Source: Rhynochetos jubatus | Taxonomy: Eukaryota > Chordata > Aves > Eurypygiformes > Rhynochetidae | Length of the DNA stretch: 64,000 bases | Direction of reading: 5' to 3' | Assembly: GCA_027574665.1 (NCBI GenBank) | Contig: CM050648.1 | Location: 37,706,200-37,770,199 of the forward strand | Part shown: positions 25,301 to 37,300 of the stretch, piece by piece | How positions within the stretch are numbered: the stretch's first letter is position 1 | How the letters are laid out: each line of letters begins with the position of its first letter | Translations under genes and position numbers: made by a program | The notes under the pieces: model-generated | What the model saw: only the letters and a program-made list of their open reading frames with translations | Databases searched by the model: none | What the model was told of the DNA's origin: nothing

Positions 25301-28300
25301 GAAGCCACAGAGGAATAAAGCCAGCTGTGGGGACTTACTGTGCGGTGCAGCGCCCTTGGTGGCGCAGGGTCCCCTCTGCCCACTCTGCAGGCGGCCCAAG
25401 CTCCCCCGCACCTCATCTTCACTGTGCAGCACCTGGAGGAGGTCACCCTGGGGGGGCTGCAGCTTCTCTGTCCTGTGGGGCTGACGGTCAGATATGGCTA
25501 CCACCTACAGGGAAGAGGCAAAACCATCCATGAGCCGGCAGTGTGCGCTGGCAGCCCAGAAAGCCAACCGGATCCTGGGCTGTATCCAGAGAAGTGTGGC
25601 CAGCAGGTCGAGGGAGGGGATTCTGCCCCTCTACTCTGCTCTTGTGAGACCCCACCTGGAGTTGTGTGTCCAGCCATGGAGCCATCAGCATAAGGATATC
25701 GCCTAGTTGGAACGAGTCCAGAGGAGGTCACGAAGATGCTCAGAGGGCTGGAGACCTCTGCTATGGGGACAGGCTGAGAGGGTTGGGCTGGTTCAGCCTG
25801 GAGAAGAGAAGGCTTCGGGGAGACCTTACAGCACCTTCCAGTACCTGAAGGGGGCCTACAAGGAAGCTGGGGGGGCTTTTTACAAGGGCCTGTAGTGACA
25901 GGACAAGGGGTAATGGGTTTAAATTGAAAGCGGGGAGATTTAGATTAGATACCAGGAAGAAATTCTTCCTGGAGAGGGTGGTGAGGCACTGGGACAGGTT
26001 GCCCAGTGAAGCTGTGGGTGCCCCATCCCTGGGAGTGTTCAAGGCCAGGCTGGATGAGGCTTGGAGCAACCTGGTCTAGTGGAGGGTGTCCCTGCCCATG
26101 GCAGGGGAGTTGGAACTGGATGGGCTTTAAGGTCCCTTCCAACCCAAACCGTTCTGTGATTCTGTGATTCTATACTCAGGACCTGCCTGGATATCAGTCG
26201 ACGGGTGATGAGCAATTGTATAATCTGTTGTATTTTCCATTCTTTTCATTACATATTATTTTTGTTAGCATTATTAGTATTGTATTATTAGTATCACTAT
26301 TTTATTCATTTATATTCAGTTATTAAACTGTTCTTATCTCAATCCTTGAGCTTCCTTGTTTTTTCCTTCAATTCTCCTCCTGCACTGGAGGAGGGGGGAA
26401 GTGAGCAAGCGGCTGTGTGGTAAACCATGACAGGCAGCTCAAATTTAATTTCTTATTGTGTCCTATCTTGGGCAATCAATTAAACTTCTGCAATATCTAT
26501 TACAAATGCAATTTCTTCATGGCCTCTCCTGTTTTTTGAACTCATTTACATTTTATACCCGGTAAATGACTACAGAGGATAGAAGGCAGTGAATAATTGT
26601 GCTTTTAGACATTAATTTTCACAAACATCCACTCACACAAACAAAACTCCCTGAGAGCTGCATCTTTGAACATCACCCCGCCCCCCCCCCCCCCCCCCCC
26701 CCCCACATCTTGAGTGGAGTCCCTGAAAATGAGCGTGAACAAAATCAAGTTATTCTCTACACTAATCGTGACTAAGCCATGGCACTCACTGTGCTGCCAC
26801 AGGCCAGTGGGGAGACCAGAGCTAAATGGGAGCTTAAATAAACAGGGATAGGTTCCAAGCAGGTGGATCCATCAGGATTATTGTCCAGGATGGTCCAGAA
26901 ACCTTTTTCTCAAGTTTAAAGTCCCAACAGCAGAGAAAGAGTGTTTCATACTTTTGGGGTTTTTTTTGATTCTTCCCTGAAGACTTGCTACTGTCATACA
27001 GAGAACAAGTTAAACAGGGCAAAAATCCAATCCAGCAAGGAAACGAGACATGCGGCAACTATTCCGACTGTTTCCTATTAGACTGTGTTGATCTTACATT
27101 GGGAGACCAGGAGAAGAGCAGTTACTTGCATCTAACTGATGACTGATAGTTGCCATCTACGTGTTTTACCTATAAATACACTTATTTTGTCTCCAGACTG
27201 CGACCAGCAACTGACCATTCTGCTACCGGTATAGAAGAAGCCTTAACTCCATCTATTGCTCTGCCTTCAATACATACACTGAAGATAAATCAAGCTCATA
27301 TCCAAGCATGTCCCCTCACACAAATCTGTCTGTTTTCTTTAAGTTTTAATTTGGTTTTCCATTCATCTTCAAACTCTATGTATGTGAATTTTTCCACAGA
27401 TATAAAAACCCCATGCAAACAATGTTTTCCAAAACAGGAAAAAAGAAAAACCTCAACCTGACCACTTTTTACTCTTTGACTCCATGCACCCTCAGGAGTT
27501 TGGAGAAGGCTACATGATTTAGATTCTATTGACCAGCAGGACAAGGAGCAGAAACTGCCCCCACAGCAGGCAAAAACACTACTGGAAAGGACTGGTGAGA
27601 CAATCAAAGCCTAATCCAAGACCTCAGGGGGTTTTCTCTTAGTTCTGTGGATTTTGGCACACAGCCCAACACAGTCCCTGGTCCATAAGCTACTTAAGGA
27701 CGTGCCCAGTTAAAGTCAAAGGGACTACTGGTGTCCTTGAAGACAAATATGTGCTAAAGGAGGCTGTGGACCAGCTCCACTGACCACGAATCTGGTGCTG
27801 CAGGACCAAGCTGAGCCTCAGCATCGCTCTGGTAGTTCAGAAATGAGGGGGATGCTGGTGGTGGGAGGCCTCCTGTTGCTGCTTAAGCAGTCAACGTTGG
27901 GTCTCTTCCAGCTGCCCTTGGACCAGTTCCAGGACCTCCCCATCCTTCTGCAGCATCTCCTCGCAGGCTGCAGGCTCCCGTGTCCACAGGTGGGTATGCA
28001 GCCCACCGTGTCACCCTGGCTGACCGGACCTCGCTAGCTGCTTACCCAGAGGCACTGACCGCATCACCACGGTGACAGCGCTGGAGACACCTTCCTTATG
28101 AATACAGTGAGACTGTGGCTGGCTGTGGTCTCTCACGACAACCCTTGGAGCCTGCCTCAGGTGAACCGAGCTCTTCCAGCTGTCAAGAGAGTGCTACAAA
28201 GCTCACCTTTCCCACCAGCTCTGGAAACACGCACAGTGCTCTTGGTCACACTCAGCCTCCTTTGGTGTGTGACAAAGAAGGTCTGCAACCCTCTGCTACT

Positions 28301-31300
28301 GAGACACTTGAGGTTGCTTCTGTTGCTCGGCCATGGGAAGCGCATTTTTGGTAAGTAGGATGCTGGCTGCAGTGGTCTCTAATCCTGAAAGTGGCTTATT
28401 TGATCAGTATAAACCACCACGAACTTGAAACTCAACCGTTTGCCTATGCACTGCAAAGGATGAAATTCAGTTTGGGGGAAAGAAGCAGGATTTAAAACTG
28501 TATTAATAGCAGGAATTATTTAGGGGCGTTGTCTCTGTTTTCAAGACTCCTTGTTACATGTCATATGGGTAATGCCAAAATGCCTCCAGGCAGAAGAATG
28601 TGTGTCAGTAAGTTGCAATGCCATTTTCCATTACAGCTGGAGACAACAGCGCAAGCTCTGTAGCACATCTTCAGTTAACAGCTTTGTTTGCAGCATTTGG
28701 CTGTAGCACACTTTTGGAGTTTCTTATCTCCTACTGCAAGATTTCACTGTGACTTTGGCTACCTCACCCGTTACTATAATATGTACAGACTTATCTAGGT
28801 CAGGAAACTAAACCTGTTGTAGCGCAGTTTTGATCTAAATTGGAGCTGACGTTTCTCTAGGGTACCTAGGGTGAGGCAGAAGGATCAGCTGGAAGTCACT
28901 TTTCTTTTCTAGATGTACCATGGAATTCAAATCTGTGTGAATGGCAGAGTCAGCCAAACTATGCGGAATTAGTAAACGGCTCTCTAAAGAACTACTGTTT
29001 TCAGAACCTGTAAGTCCCTTGACCAGCTCAGGCTGTTTGCAGGACTCTGCCTCTGAATACAGAGCTCAGCAAAGTCTCTTTTTTGTGGGTTTTACCACCT
29101 GGCATACCCACTGTCGGAATTAGCCGTGTTAATAGGGGAACACAGAGGACGCAGGGGGGTTGTAGAGCCGTGCCAACAACCCAGCCAGTGCTTCTAGACC
29201 CAAAATCCCACAAACAGGGATACAACAACAGGCCAACAACCAACTAGAAAAGGTGACAATTAAACATCTGGCTTTGGATAAAACTTTGAAGCTTAGAGGC
29301 TGAACAATGAAGTGCTTGTTAGTGGAGGAAATGCCAGATTTGTTGAGTTAAGCTCTTTTTGATGGTCTAACGCTGATCCAATTTTTAATGTGGCAGTACT
29401 AGCACAGACAGAGGGATTTGCCATTTTTCTGCAAAGTAGCCAGGTGCTGGTGTCCAGACTGATTTTAGAGATCCAGCCAAAGGAGTTTGGAGTTGGGAGA
29501 GCAAAGGAAGAGAAGGGAAGGGTCTACTGTCCCTGTAAATAACTCTAAATAGGGCAACAGGAACTGCAAAACAGCATGTTTGTGAAACGCTCAGATAAAG
29601 AAAAGAAGGTGTTTCCCCCTTTCTCTCCCCCTTCCACAGTCATGATCGTGCTGTTGGGACGGGTTCTTGTGCGAGATGGAAGTTACCCCCCAAGGTCAGT
29701 CATCTGAATGCTAAATCACTTAATGCTACACAGCTTGAGGATTTCTGCCACGAAAAAAGGTCTGGCAGACATCCACATCGCTTGCTATTTTTTGCCCTTG
29801 CCAAGGATTAAAGTTGTGCATCCCCTGCCATGATCAGAGCAGGTTTCACGCTAGCTGAGGCATTTCTGCAGCACTGGCTGCAGGTGCAGAAGTAAAAGTG
29901 AAAAAAAGAAATAATCATTCTGCTACTCCTGTGTGGGTCTAGAAATTGGCAATCACAACTTCCTCACAGGCACGTACGTTCCGGTAGGCGCTATTTATTT
30001 GAATGCTCGCGCATGAGCTGCGAGCAGCTGCATCATACTGAAGAAGGGGAACGCACAAGCCGCAGAGTTGACTGTGCCAATTGCTTTGGTTTGAGAGCCT
30101 TGCGTGTTTTCTTAGCTGGAGCTGCAGACCATTCCTCAGGCTCGGTGCTCCCACTGCTAATATGATGCCTCATGACTAAGGGCCAATCAAAGGACATCTT
30201 TAATTGGGGTCAGGAAAGCCCCAAAGGAAAAGAAAAAATATCCTCTAAAAATACAGCAACAAAACAGGGGCTTTCTTATCTTACTTTTTTTTTGAATATA
30301 GTGCTGCTACAGCAGCTGATCCAATCTAAATTAAATATTAGAGGCTCCCACTCAGCAGAAAAAACCCCCAACTATCTGCTCGGATTTGGAACATCACAAC
30401 AGACATAGAGTTGCCCTAGATTTTGATGTGAGCTAGCTGAAAAATTTCCAGCTCACTAGTTTTATGCGAAAATTCTGGTTAGAAGAAATCCGGGCATTTT
30501 GTTGGAAAAGTATCTGTGTTGTCAAAAAATGGAGAAATTATCCAAGCATTCTGTTTTATTAAGTCAAAATAGTTCACTTTAGGCTTGCACTCTTCTGCTA
30601 TTTGTACATCGTGGGACAAACAAAATATACCAAAGGCATAACAAATAAAAAAGGGGTATGGCAAAATGGCTTATTTTGAGTAACATTCCGACACTGACTT
30701 TCATTCTCATTTGGAATGAAAAGCCATTTGGAAACCTCAGCCTGAGTTACAGGACATAAATAAGATTTTTTTTTACCATTTGAGAAAATACACAGATACA
30801 TAGTTTTCACCCAAACACCACAGGCATGTTATTGGCCCTTCCTGGGGGATCACTTCAGGCATCCTGTCAAGTGCTGGGATACTGTGATCCGCTTTAATCA
30901 AGAGAGAGGATGGGAGCAAACACGGCAAGGCTTTTTCCAGGGCAGGGGTAAGTGTGGTAAGCAGGAGGGACCCACGGTGCTGTGGGGAGATTAGGGAATC
31001 AGGAATATGAAGAGAAGGCTATTTACAAATGAGGATGGGCCTGGGAAGCGGGACAGGGCATGGGCAAAGGAAAGGCCATGGAGGAAAATATTTCAACCAA
31101 GCGCTAGAGAAGAGACAGGCCTATAGTGAGAAGAAATGCTTTGGCAGAAGAGTCTCAAAGTGTATAAAAAGTGCTTTGAGTGCACAAGAGAAAGAGATCG
31201 TCGTTCCTGCACGTCAGAACTGCGACAGCAGGATTGTGGAAGGGGTTGTGAATGGGCCAAGTGGATTTAAGGAGGGAAAACTGACTCTGAAGACAAGAAA

Positions 31301-34300
31301 CCTCACGCCTAGGTGTGAAAGTGTCCCAGCTTGGAAAACACTTTCTCAGAGCACGAGAAATGTTCAGTTCTTTGAACCGGGGGTGTTCCTCACCTGCAGG
31401 GAGTGTGTAGAGCTCCAGCTGTGCCCTCTGTGCCAGTGCACCAGGGTGAGCCGAGTTGGGGAAGGGGAACCTCAATCCATCCCACTCCTACCAGTTTGAT
31501 ACCAGTGGCAGCAATAGATGCCCAGAGCCTGGAGAAGGGTTACAGGTCATCAGGAGAGCACCTGGAGAGCAGCACAAAGGAATTCCAGCCACTCCAGCCA
31601 GGGAGACAGCTTCACCAGGGGCCCATCCTAAATGGCTTTATGCAAATGCATGTAGCATGGGGAATAAGCATGAGTTAGAGGCATGGGCATGTCTGCGGGG
31701 CTGTGATCTTGTCATCATCACAGAGACATGGTGGGATGGCTCCTGTGACTGGAACACTGGAATGGAAGGATACAGGCTCTTTAGGAAGGCCAGGCCGGGG
31801 AGATGAGGAGCAGGTGTTTCCCTCTATGCCGATGACCAGCTGGAGTGCATGGAACTCCACCTGGGGATTGATGAGGAGCTGACCCAGACCTTATGGGCCA
31901 GGATTAAAGGGAGGGCAGGGACAGGTGACATTATAGTGGGAGTCTGCTACAGGCCACCCGACCAGGAAAACCAAGCAGAAGAGGCCTTCTACAGACAGAA
32001 GAAACCTCATGTTCACAAGCCTTGGCCCTCATGGGGGACTTCAACCACCCCAATATCTGTTGGAGGGACAACACGGCAGGGCACAGGCAAGCCAGGAGGT
32101 TCCTGGAATGCGCTGGTGATAACTTCTTTCTACAAGTGATAGAGGAGCCGACGAGGAGGGATGTGGTGCTGGCCTTGTTCTCACCAACAGGGAGGGAGAA
32201 TGTGAAGCTCAAGGGCAGCCTTGGCTGCAGTGACCAGGAAAGGGGGGGATTCAAGATCCTCAGGGCAGCAAGGAGGGCGCACAACAAGCTTGCTACCCTG
32301 GATTTCAGGAGGGCAGACTTTGGCCTTTTCAGGGAATTGCTTGATAGAATTCCATGGGATAAAGCCCTGGAGGGAAGAGGGGCCCAAGAAATCTGGTTAA
32401 TATTCAAGGATCACCTCCTCCAAGCTCAGGAGTGATGCATCCCAACAAAGAGGAAGTCAGGCAAAAAAGTGAGGAGGCCTGAGTGGATGAACAAGGAGCT
32501 CCTGGACAAATTCAAACACAAAAAGGAAGCCTACAGTGGGTAGAAGTAAGTACAGATAGCCTGGGAGGACTACAGAGAAATTGACTGAGCAGCCAGGGAT
32601 CAGGTTAAGAAAGCCAAAGCCCTGATAGAATTAAACGTGGCCAGGGACATCAAGGGCAACAAGAAGGGCTTCTATAGGTATACTGGGGATAAAAGGAAGA
32701 CTAGGGAAAATGTGGGCCCTCTGCGGAAGGAAATGGGAAGACCTGACAACCAGGATATGGAGAAAGCTGAGGTACCCAAAGAATTTTTTGTCTCAGTCTT
32801 CACCAGAAAGTGCTCAAGCCACACCGGGCAACTTACAGAAGGCAAAGGCAGGGACTGGGAGAATGAAGAACCATCCACTGTAGGAGAAGATCAGGTTTGA
32901 GACCATCTAAGGAACCTGAAGGTGTGCAAGTCCATGGGACCTGATGAAATGCATCTGCAGATCCTGAGGAAACCGGGGTATGAAGTTGCTAAGCCACTAT
33001 CTATATTTGAGAAGTTGTGGCAGTCTGGTGAAGTTCCCAACAACTGGAAAAAAGGAAACATAACCTATGTCTTTAAAAAGGGGAAAAAAGGAGGACCTGG
33101 GGAACTACAGAACAGTCAGTCTTACCTCTGTGCCCAGCAAGATCATGGAGCAGATCCTCCTGGAAACAATGCTAGGGCACATGGAAAACAAGGAGGTGAT
33201 TGGTGACAGCCAGCATGGCTTCACTAATGGCAAATTGTGCCTGACATATATGGTGGCCTTCTATGACAGGGCTACTGTGTTGGTGGATAAGGGAAGAGCA
33301 ACCAATGTCATCAACCTGGACTTGTTCAAAACCTCATGAAGTCTAACCAGGCCAAGTGCAAGGTCCTGCACCTGGGTCGGGACAATTCCAAGCACAAGTA
33401 CAGGCTGGAAAGAGAATGGATCGAGAGCAGCCCTGAGGCGAAGGACTTGGGGGTACTGGTGGGTGAGAAGCTGAACATGAGCCAGCAGTGTGTGCTGGCA
33501 GCCCAGAAAGCCAACCGTATCCTGGGCTGTATCCAGAGAAGTGTGGCCAGCAGGTCGAGGGAGGGGATTCTCCCCCTCTGCTCTGCTCTTGTGAGACTCC
33601 ACCTGCAGTACTGCGTGCAGCTCTGGAAACACAAGAAGGATATTGACTGCTGGGGCGAGCCCAGAGGAGGTCACGGAGATGCTCAGAGAGCTGGAGCACC
33701 TCTGCTATGGGGACAGGCTGAGAGAGTTGGGCTTGTTCAGCCTGGAGAAGAGAAGGCTCCGGGGAGACCTTACAGCACCTTCCAGTACCTGAAGGGGGCC
33801 TACAAGGAAGCTGGGGGGGACTTTTTACAAGGGCCTGTAGTGACAGGACAAGGGGTAATGGGTTTAAACTGAAAGTGGGGAGATCTAGATTGGACATCAG
33901 GAAGAAATTCTTCCCGGAGAGGGTGGTGAGGCACTGGGACAGGTTGCCCAGAGAAGCTGTGGGTGCCCCATCCCTGGAAGTGTTCAAGGCCAGGCTGGAT
34001 GAGGCTTGGAGCAACCTGGTCTAGTGGAGGGTGTCCCTGCCCGTGGCAGGGGGGTTGGAACTGGATGGTCTTTAAGGTCCCTTCTAACCCAAACCATCCT
34101 GTGATTCTATGATATGAGAGGAAAGCACTGCCAGGGCCAAGAGACAGGCATCCTCCTGTGTTTCTCTCAGAGCTATCGTTCTGAGTCCAGGTTACAGTTC
34201 ACTGCTTGGTGGTTTTCTCCCAAATTCCATCGGGAATGGGATACTGTCTCCTTGACTAAGGCATATAGGTATTACACAATTTGTTTGCTTTTCCTTCCTT

Positions 34301-37300
34301 CCTGCCCCTCTGTCACTGTTATTAGGGCTTTATGGATAAGAACTAAGTCTGTGATTCCCTCAGATGACCTGAGTCGATAAGCGGTTATGTTCATTTTGAC
34401 TGGCTCTGCACAGACAGACTGTATTTTTTGAAGTTTCAAAGTGCTTCTGTAAATAAACAGCTTTACAGAAACTCCTCTTTCCGTTTCCCACCCCTCTCCC
34501 TGCATCAGACACCAATGCACTTCTTTGCCCTGAAAGATCTGCTTCCCATTTATCCATGGCATTTTTAAGGATACGTGTAGCCAACTAGTATTAAAGAAAA
34601 AAAAAAGAGGGAGAGAAAAGGAGATTTTTCTTACACTCTTTGTTAGGATGTGCTGTGTACTTTTGGCTCTTCTTCGGGCAGGACTACATGCTGCAAAAAG
34701 AACACAAACACGGTCATGGTGCAGTGGAGACAGACAAGATGAAGTCACACATGCCTCTCAAATCTTCCGTGAGAATACATCGAGGGCATGGTGCAGAGGC
34801 GGAGAAGAAGAAATGGTTTAAGGAGGATTCCAGCTAAAACAACCCAAAAGAAAGTCCTTGTTAATGTCATCTCAGAGACCATGCTCTAGCTATACAATAC
34901 AGACATCCCTGGGCACAGGGCAACAGCCTTCCCCACGTTTCTGCACCTCTCCTATAGGCTTCCAGGAGGAACCGTCCTTCTCCTTCCCGAGTTTTGATCT
35001 GGCCTTCCACCTGCCAATGTTTCAGAAGGAAATGAGCTTCTTTTTTCATCCAGTTGCCTTCAAACATGACGAGGAGAGGCCTATCATTTTATCTACATCG
35101 GGACTTCTTCAATAAGCCTAAACTGCTTTGTGACATCATTTCAGTTTTATTCCATGATGTCCAAAGCACAACATTTGCACTAAGCTTAGTCGTTTTCAAT
35201 CCTCAAAATGACCCATTCGGTTCTTTAACCTGGAGCATTTTGTTTAAAGTCTGTTTCTCAATTTTAGTAGTTAAACCCATGAAGACACCAAAATCATTGG
35301 CAAAACAGAATCACTGGCCACTGGGCACGCAAGGGGCCAGGACCATAAGCCAAGCTTTTGACAAGACTGAAGCAATTGGTTTTGGGTGGGGCTTTTTCTT
35401 GGACAAAGTGAAGATTGTTTAAACACTTTTTGTTCCAGTTTGACTTGAAACTGGTTTGAAAAAGTCAGTGGTATTCCCACCTCTCTCTCTCATCACATCT
35501 TACCCTTCGCCCTTTAAAATTATTGCCCTGCCCCGTGTTCAGGAAACAGGAGTCATGACTACAGGATTTAGCAGCCAGTGGCAGAAACAGGCCTGCAAAA
35601 AATTGCCAAATTTGGAGAATTAACTCCAGTTCTAAAGACTGACCCCCTGAGGTCAAGGTATGTGAATGGGGGAAGAGCCAGGACGGTTTGTTATGGGATG
35701 TATTAATGTTTTGAAGCTGTGGAAGCAGCTGGAGTTCACTCAAGGCTGCTCATTTCTGCAGCCAAACTCCTCTCCTCTGACAGCAGCAGTAACAAGTGCC
35801 TGGGCTTTCCAGGGCTCTGGTACAGGCAGAGCTGGCAGTGCGACCAAATTTAACTCTTCCTAGACAGCTTGTGTTTGTCCAAAAGCCATCCCTCGGTACC
35901 CCAGTGAGGATATAAGTGCTGAGTATTAGGATCCCACCGGATAGAAATAAAGTTTTGGCCTCTGCTCTGCCCACAGTGAAACAGAACACGAAGACGGGAG
36001 GTGATCCATCCTTTCCAGGGTCCCTGCCAGCGACCCGCTGCAGCACAGGGTACTTATACACTGAACTCATCACAACGAAGTTGTCTGCCTGTATACAGCT
36101 TGACAGCATGCTGTCAGTCCGATTACGGTCTGTTTTGCGCAGCATGACATCCTCAGGGATCCCTACTTCCTTCTCCTGCAGGACACGTTTTACATTTTAA
36201 ACCATGCTGGGTGTGGGATGAAACCCATCCCGAACGTAATGGAGGTGGGTTTTTTTCCTAGGAAGATGTTGTAACTTGCTTTTGAAGCTGCTGCAGTCAC
36301 CTTCTGGAATTTCACCGTGCGAGGGCTAAACCAATTGCTCACCAGCAAAACACTGAAGCGCAGAGTTTAGTGATGCAAGGAATCATCTTTCTGTTTTACT
36401 GGACAGTGCGAGAAGCACAATTTATATAGATTTCTACCAGAAGCAAGTACTGTTGTGCTGCTATTGGTAGCCAGGCTGGTGCACAACAGATAAATACAAC
36501 ACATAAACGTGCCCAGGTTATAAATCTGCATATTTTCAGAGCACGTACGAGCCACAGTCCAACTCACTGTCGTCTGCCAGCGCAAGTGGCAAACGGCTTG
36601 CAGGGGCTGAGGAAAGGCAAGGCATGAAAGGGAAGCCACAGCACCAGCAAACGTGATTACTTGAATAAGCCATTGCACGAAGAGTGAGTCGCGGAGGTAG
36701 CCAGCAGCGACCCACTCGCGCAGGAACACAATGGCAGCAACGCAAACAGAGGGGCTGCGGGGCTCTCCCCGCAAACGTGGTTTTCTGCAGGGAGTGGCAG
36801 CAGGAAGGGAAGAATGAATCCCCGCAGACGATGTTTCTGGGTTTGCCTGCAAAAGGATGTTTGTATGTACAGCCCAGCTTTCGGGCAGCAAAACCAATTA
36901 CAGCGATGGTTCACTTTGTCATTTCCACTTATACGCTGAAATTAAGCAGCTGAGAGCTCATGCTCGCAGCTTGCAAGTAAAGATCTGATCTGGCCCCACA
37001 ATTTGTTTTCCCTGCTTTTATACCTGCTTTCTTGTTGCTGAAATATGCAGCTATTGAGTTTAAACTAATTTGTTCAATCAAATGCAGACTGGGCTTTGTC
37101 CGGTTCTTACTCTTCATTACAAGCAATTAATGTTAATCATGCATTCATTTCCAGGGCATGGCTTTGGAAATGTTCCACTTATTGAGCCAGCAGACTTAAA
37201 TTCAACATTCACGCAGTTCACCCAGTTCATCTGAGCTGCTAACTGCCCGCAGAACTCCGTTTTCTTTTCTATTACACAGAACAGCCACGCAGTTGCAAGC

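Larger units (their letters stand above)
20447..25338 (-). other. VXN: VXN intronic region between exons 3 and 5
   Basis: This holds one short CR1 tail (21273-21473), the tentative exon candidate at 22483-22601 and a pyrimidine-rich tract (plus strand) at about 24170-24560. The expected orthologue of the human stretch around GNRAYGKSL was not clearly found here. Confidence 0.6.
25505..34634 (-). other. VXN: VXN intron 2
   Basis: A 9.1 kb intron. It contains a CR1 copy immediately upstream of exon 3 (25530-26173), a run of 24 C at 26681-26704 and the long internally deleted CR1 at 31456-34113. GC-rich open frames at 27790-28360 have no recognisable protein. The rest shows nothing I can name. 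Confidence 0.8.

Noticed and set aside
28207..28345. Minus-strand segment ending SRAGGK with a GTGAGC donor, resembling human vexin NRAYGK
   Set aside because: It ends in phase 1, while the next VXN exon needs a phase 0 partner, and it lies upstream of exon 3 in the transcript, out of order. The likeness is short and probably chance.
36367..36897. 176-codon open frame on the - strand in VXN intron 1
   Set aside because: No recognisable domain, overlapping frames on both strands, and it lies within an intron of a gene on the same strand. Not supported as coding.
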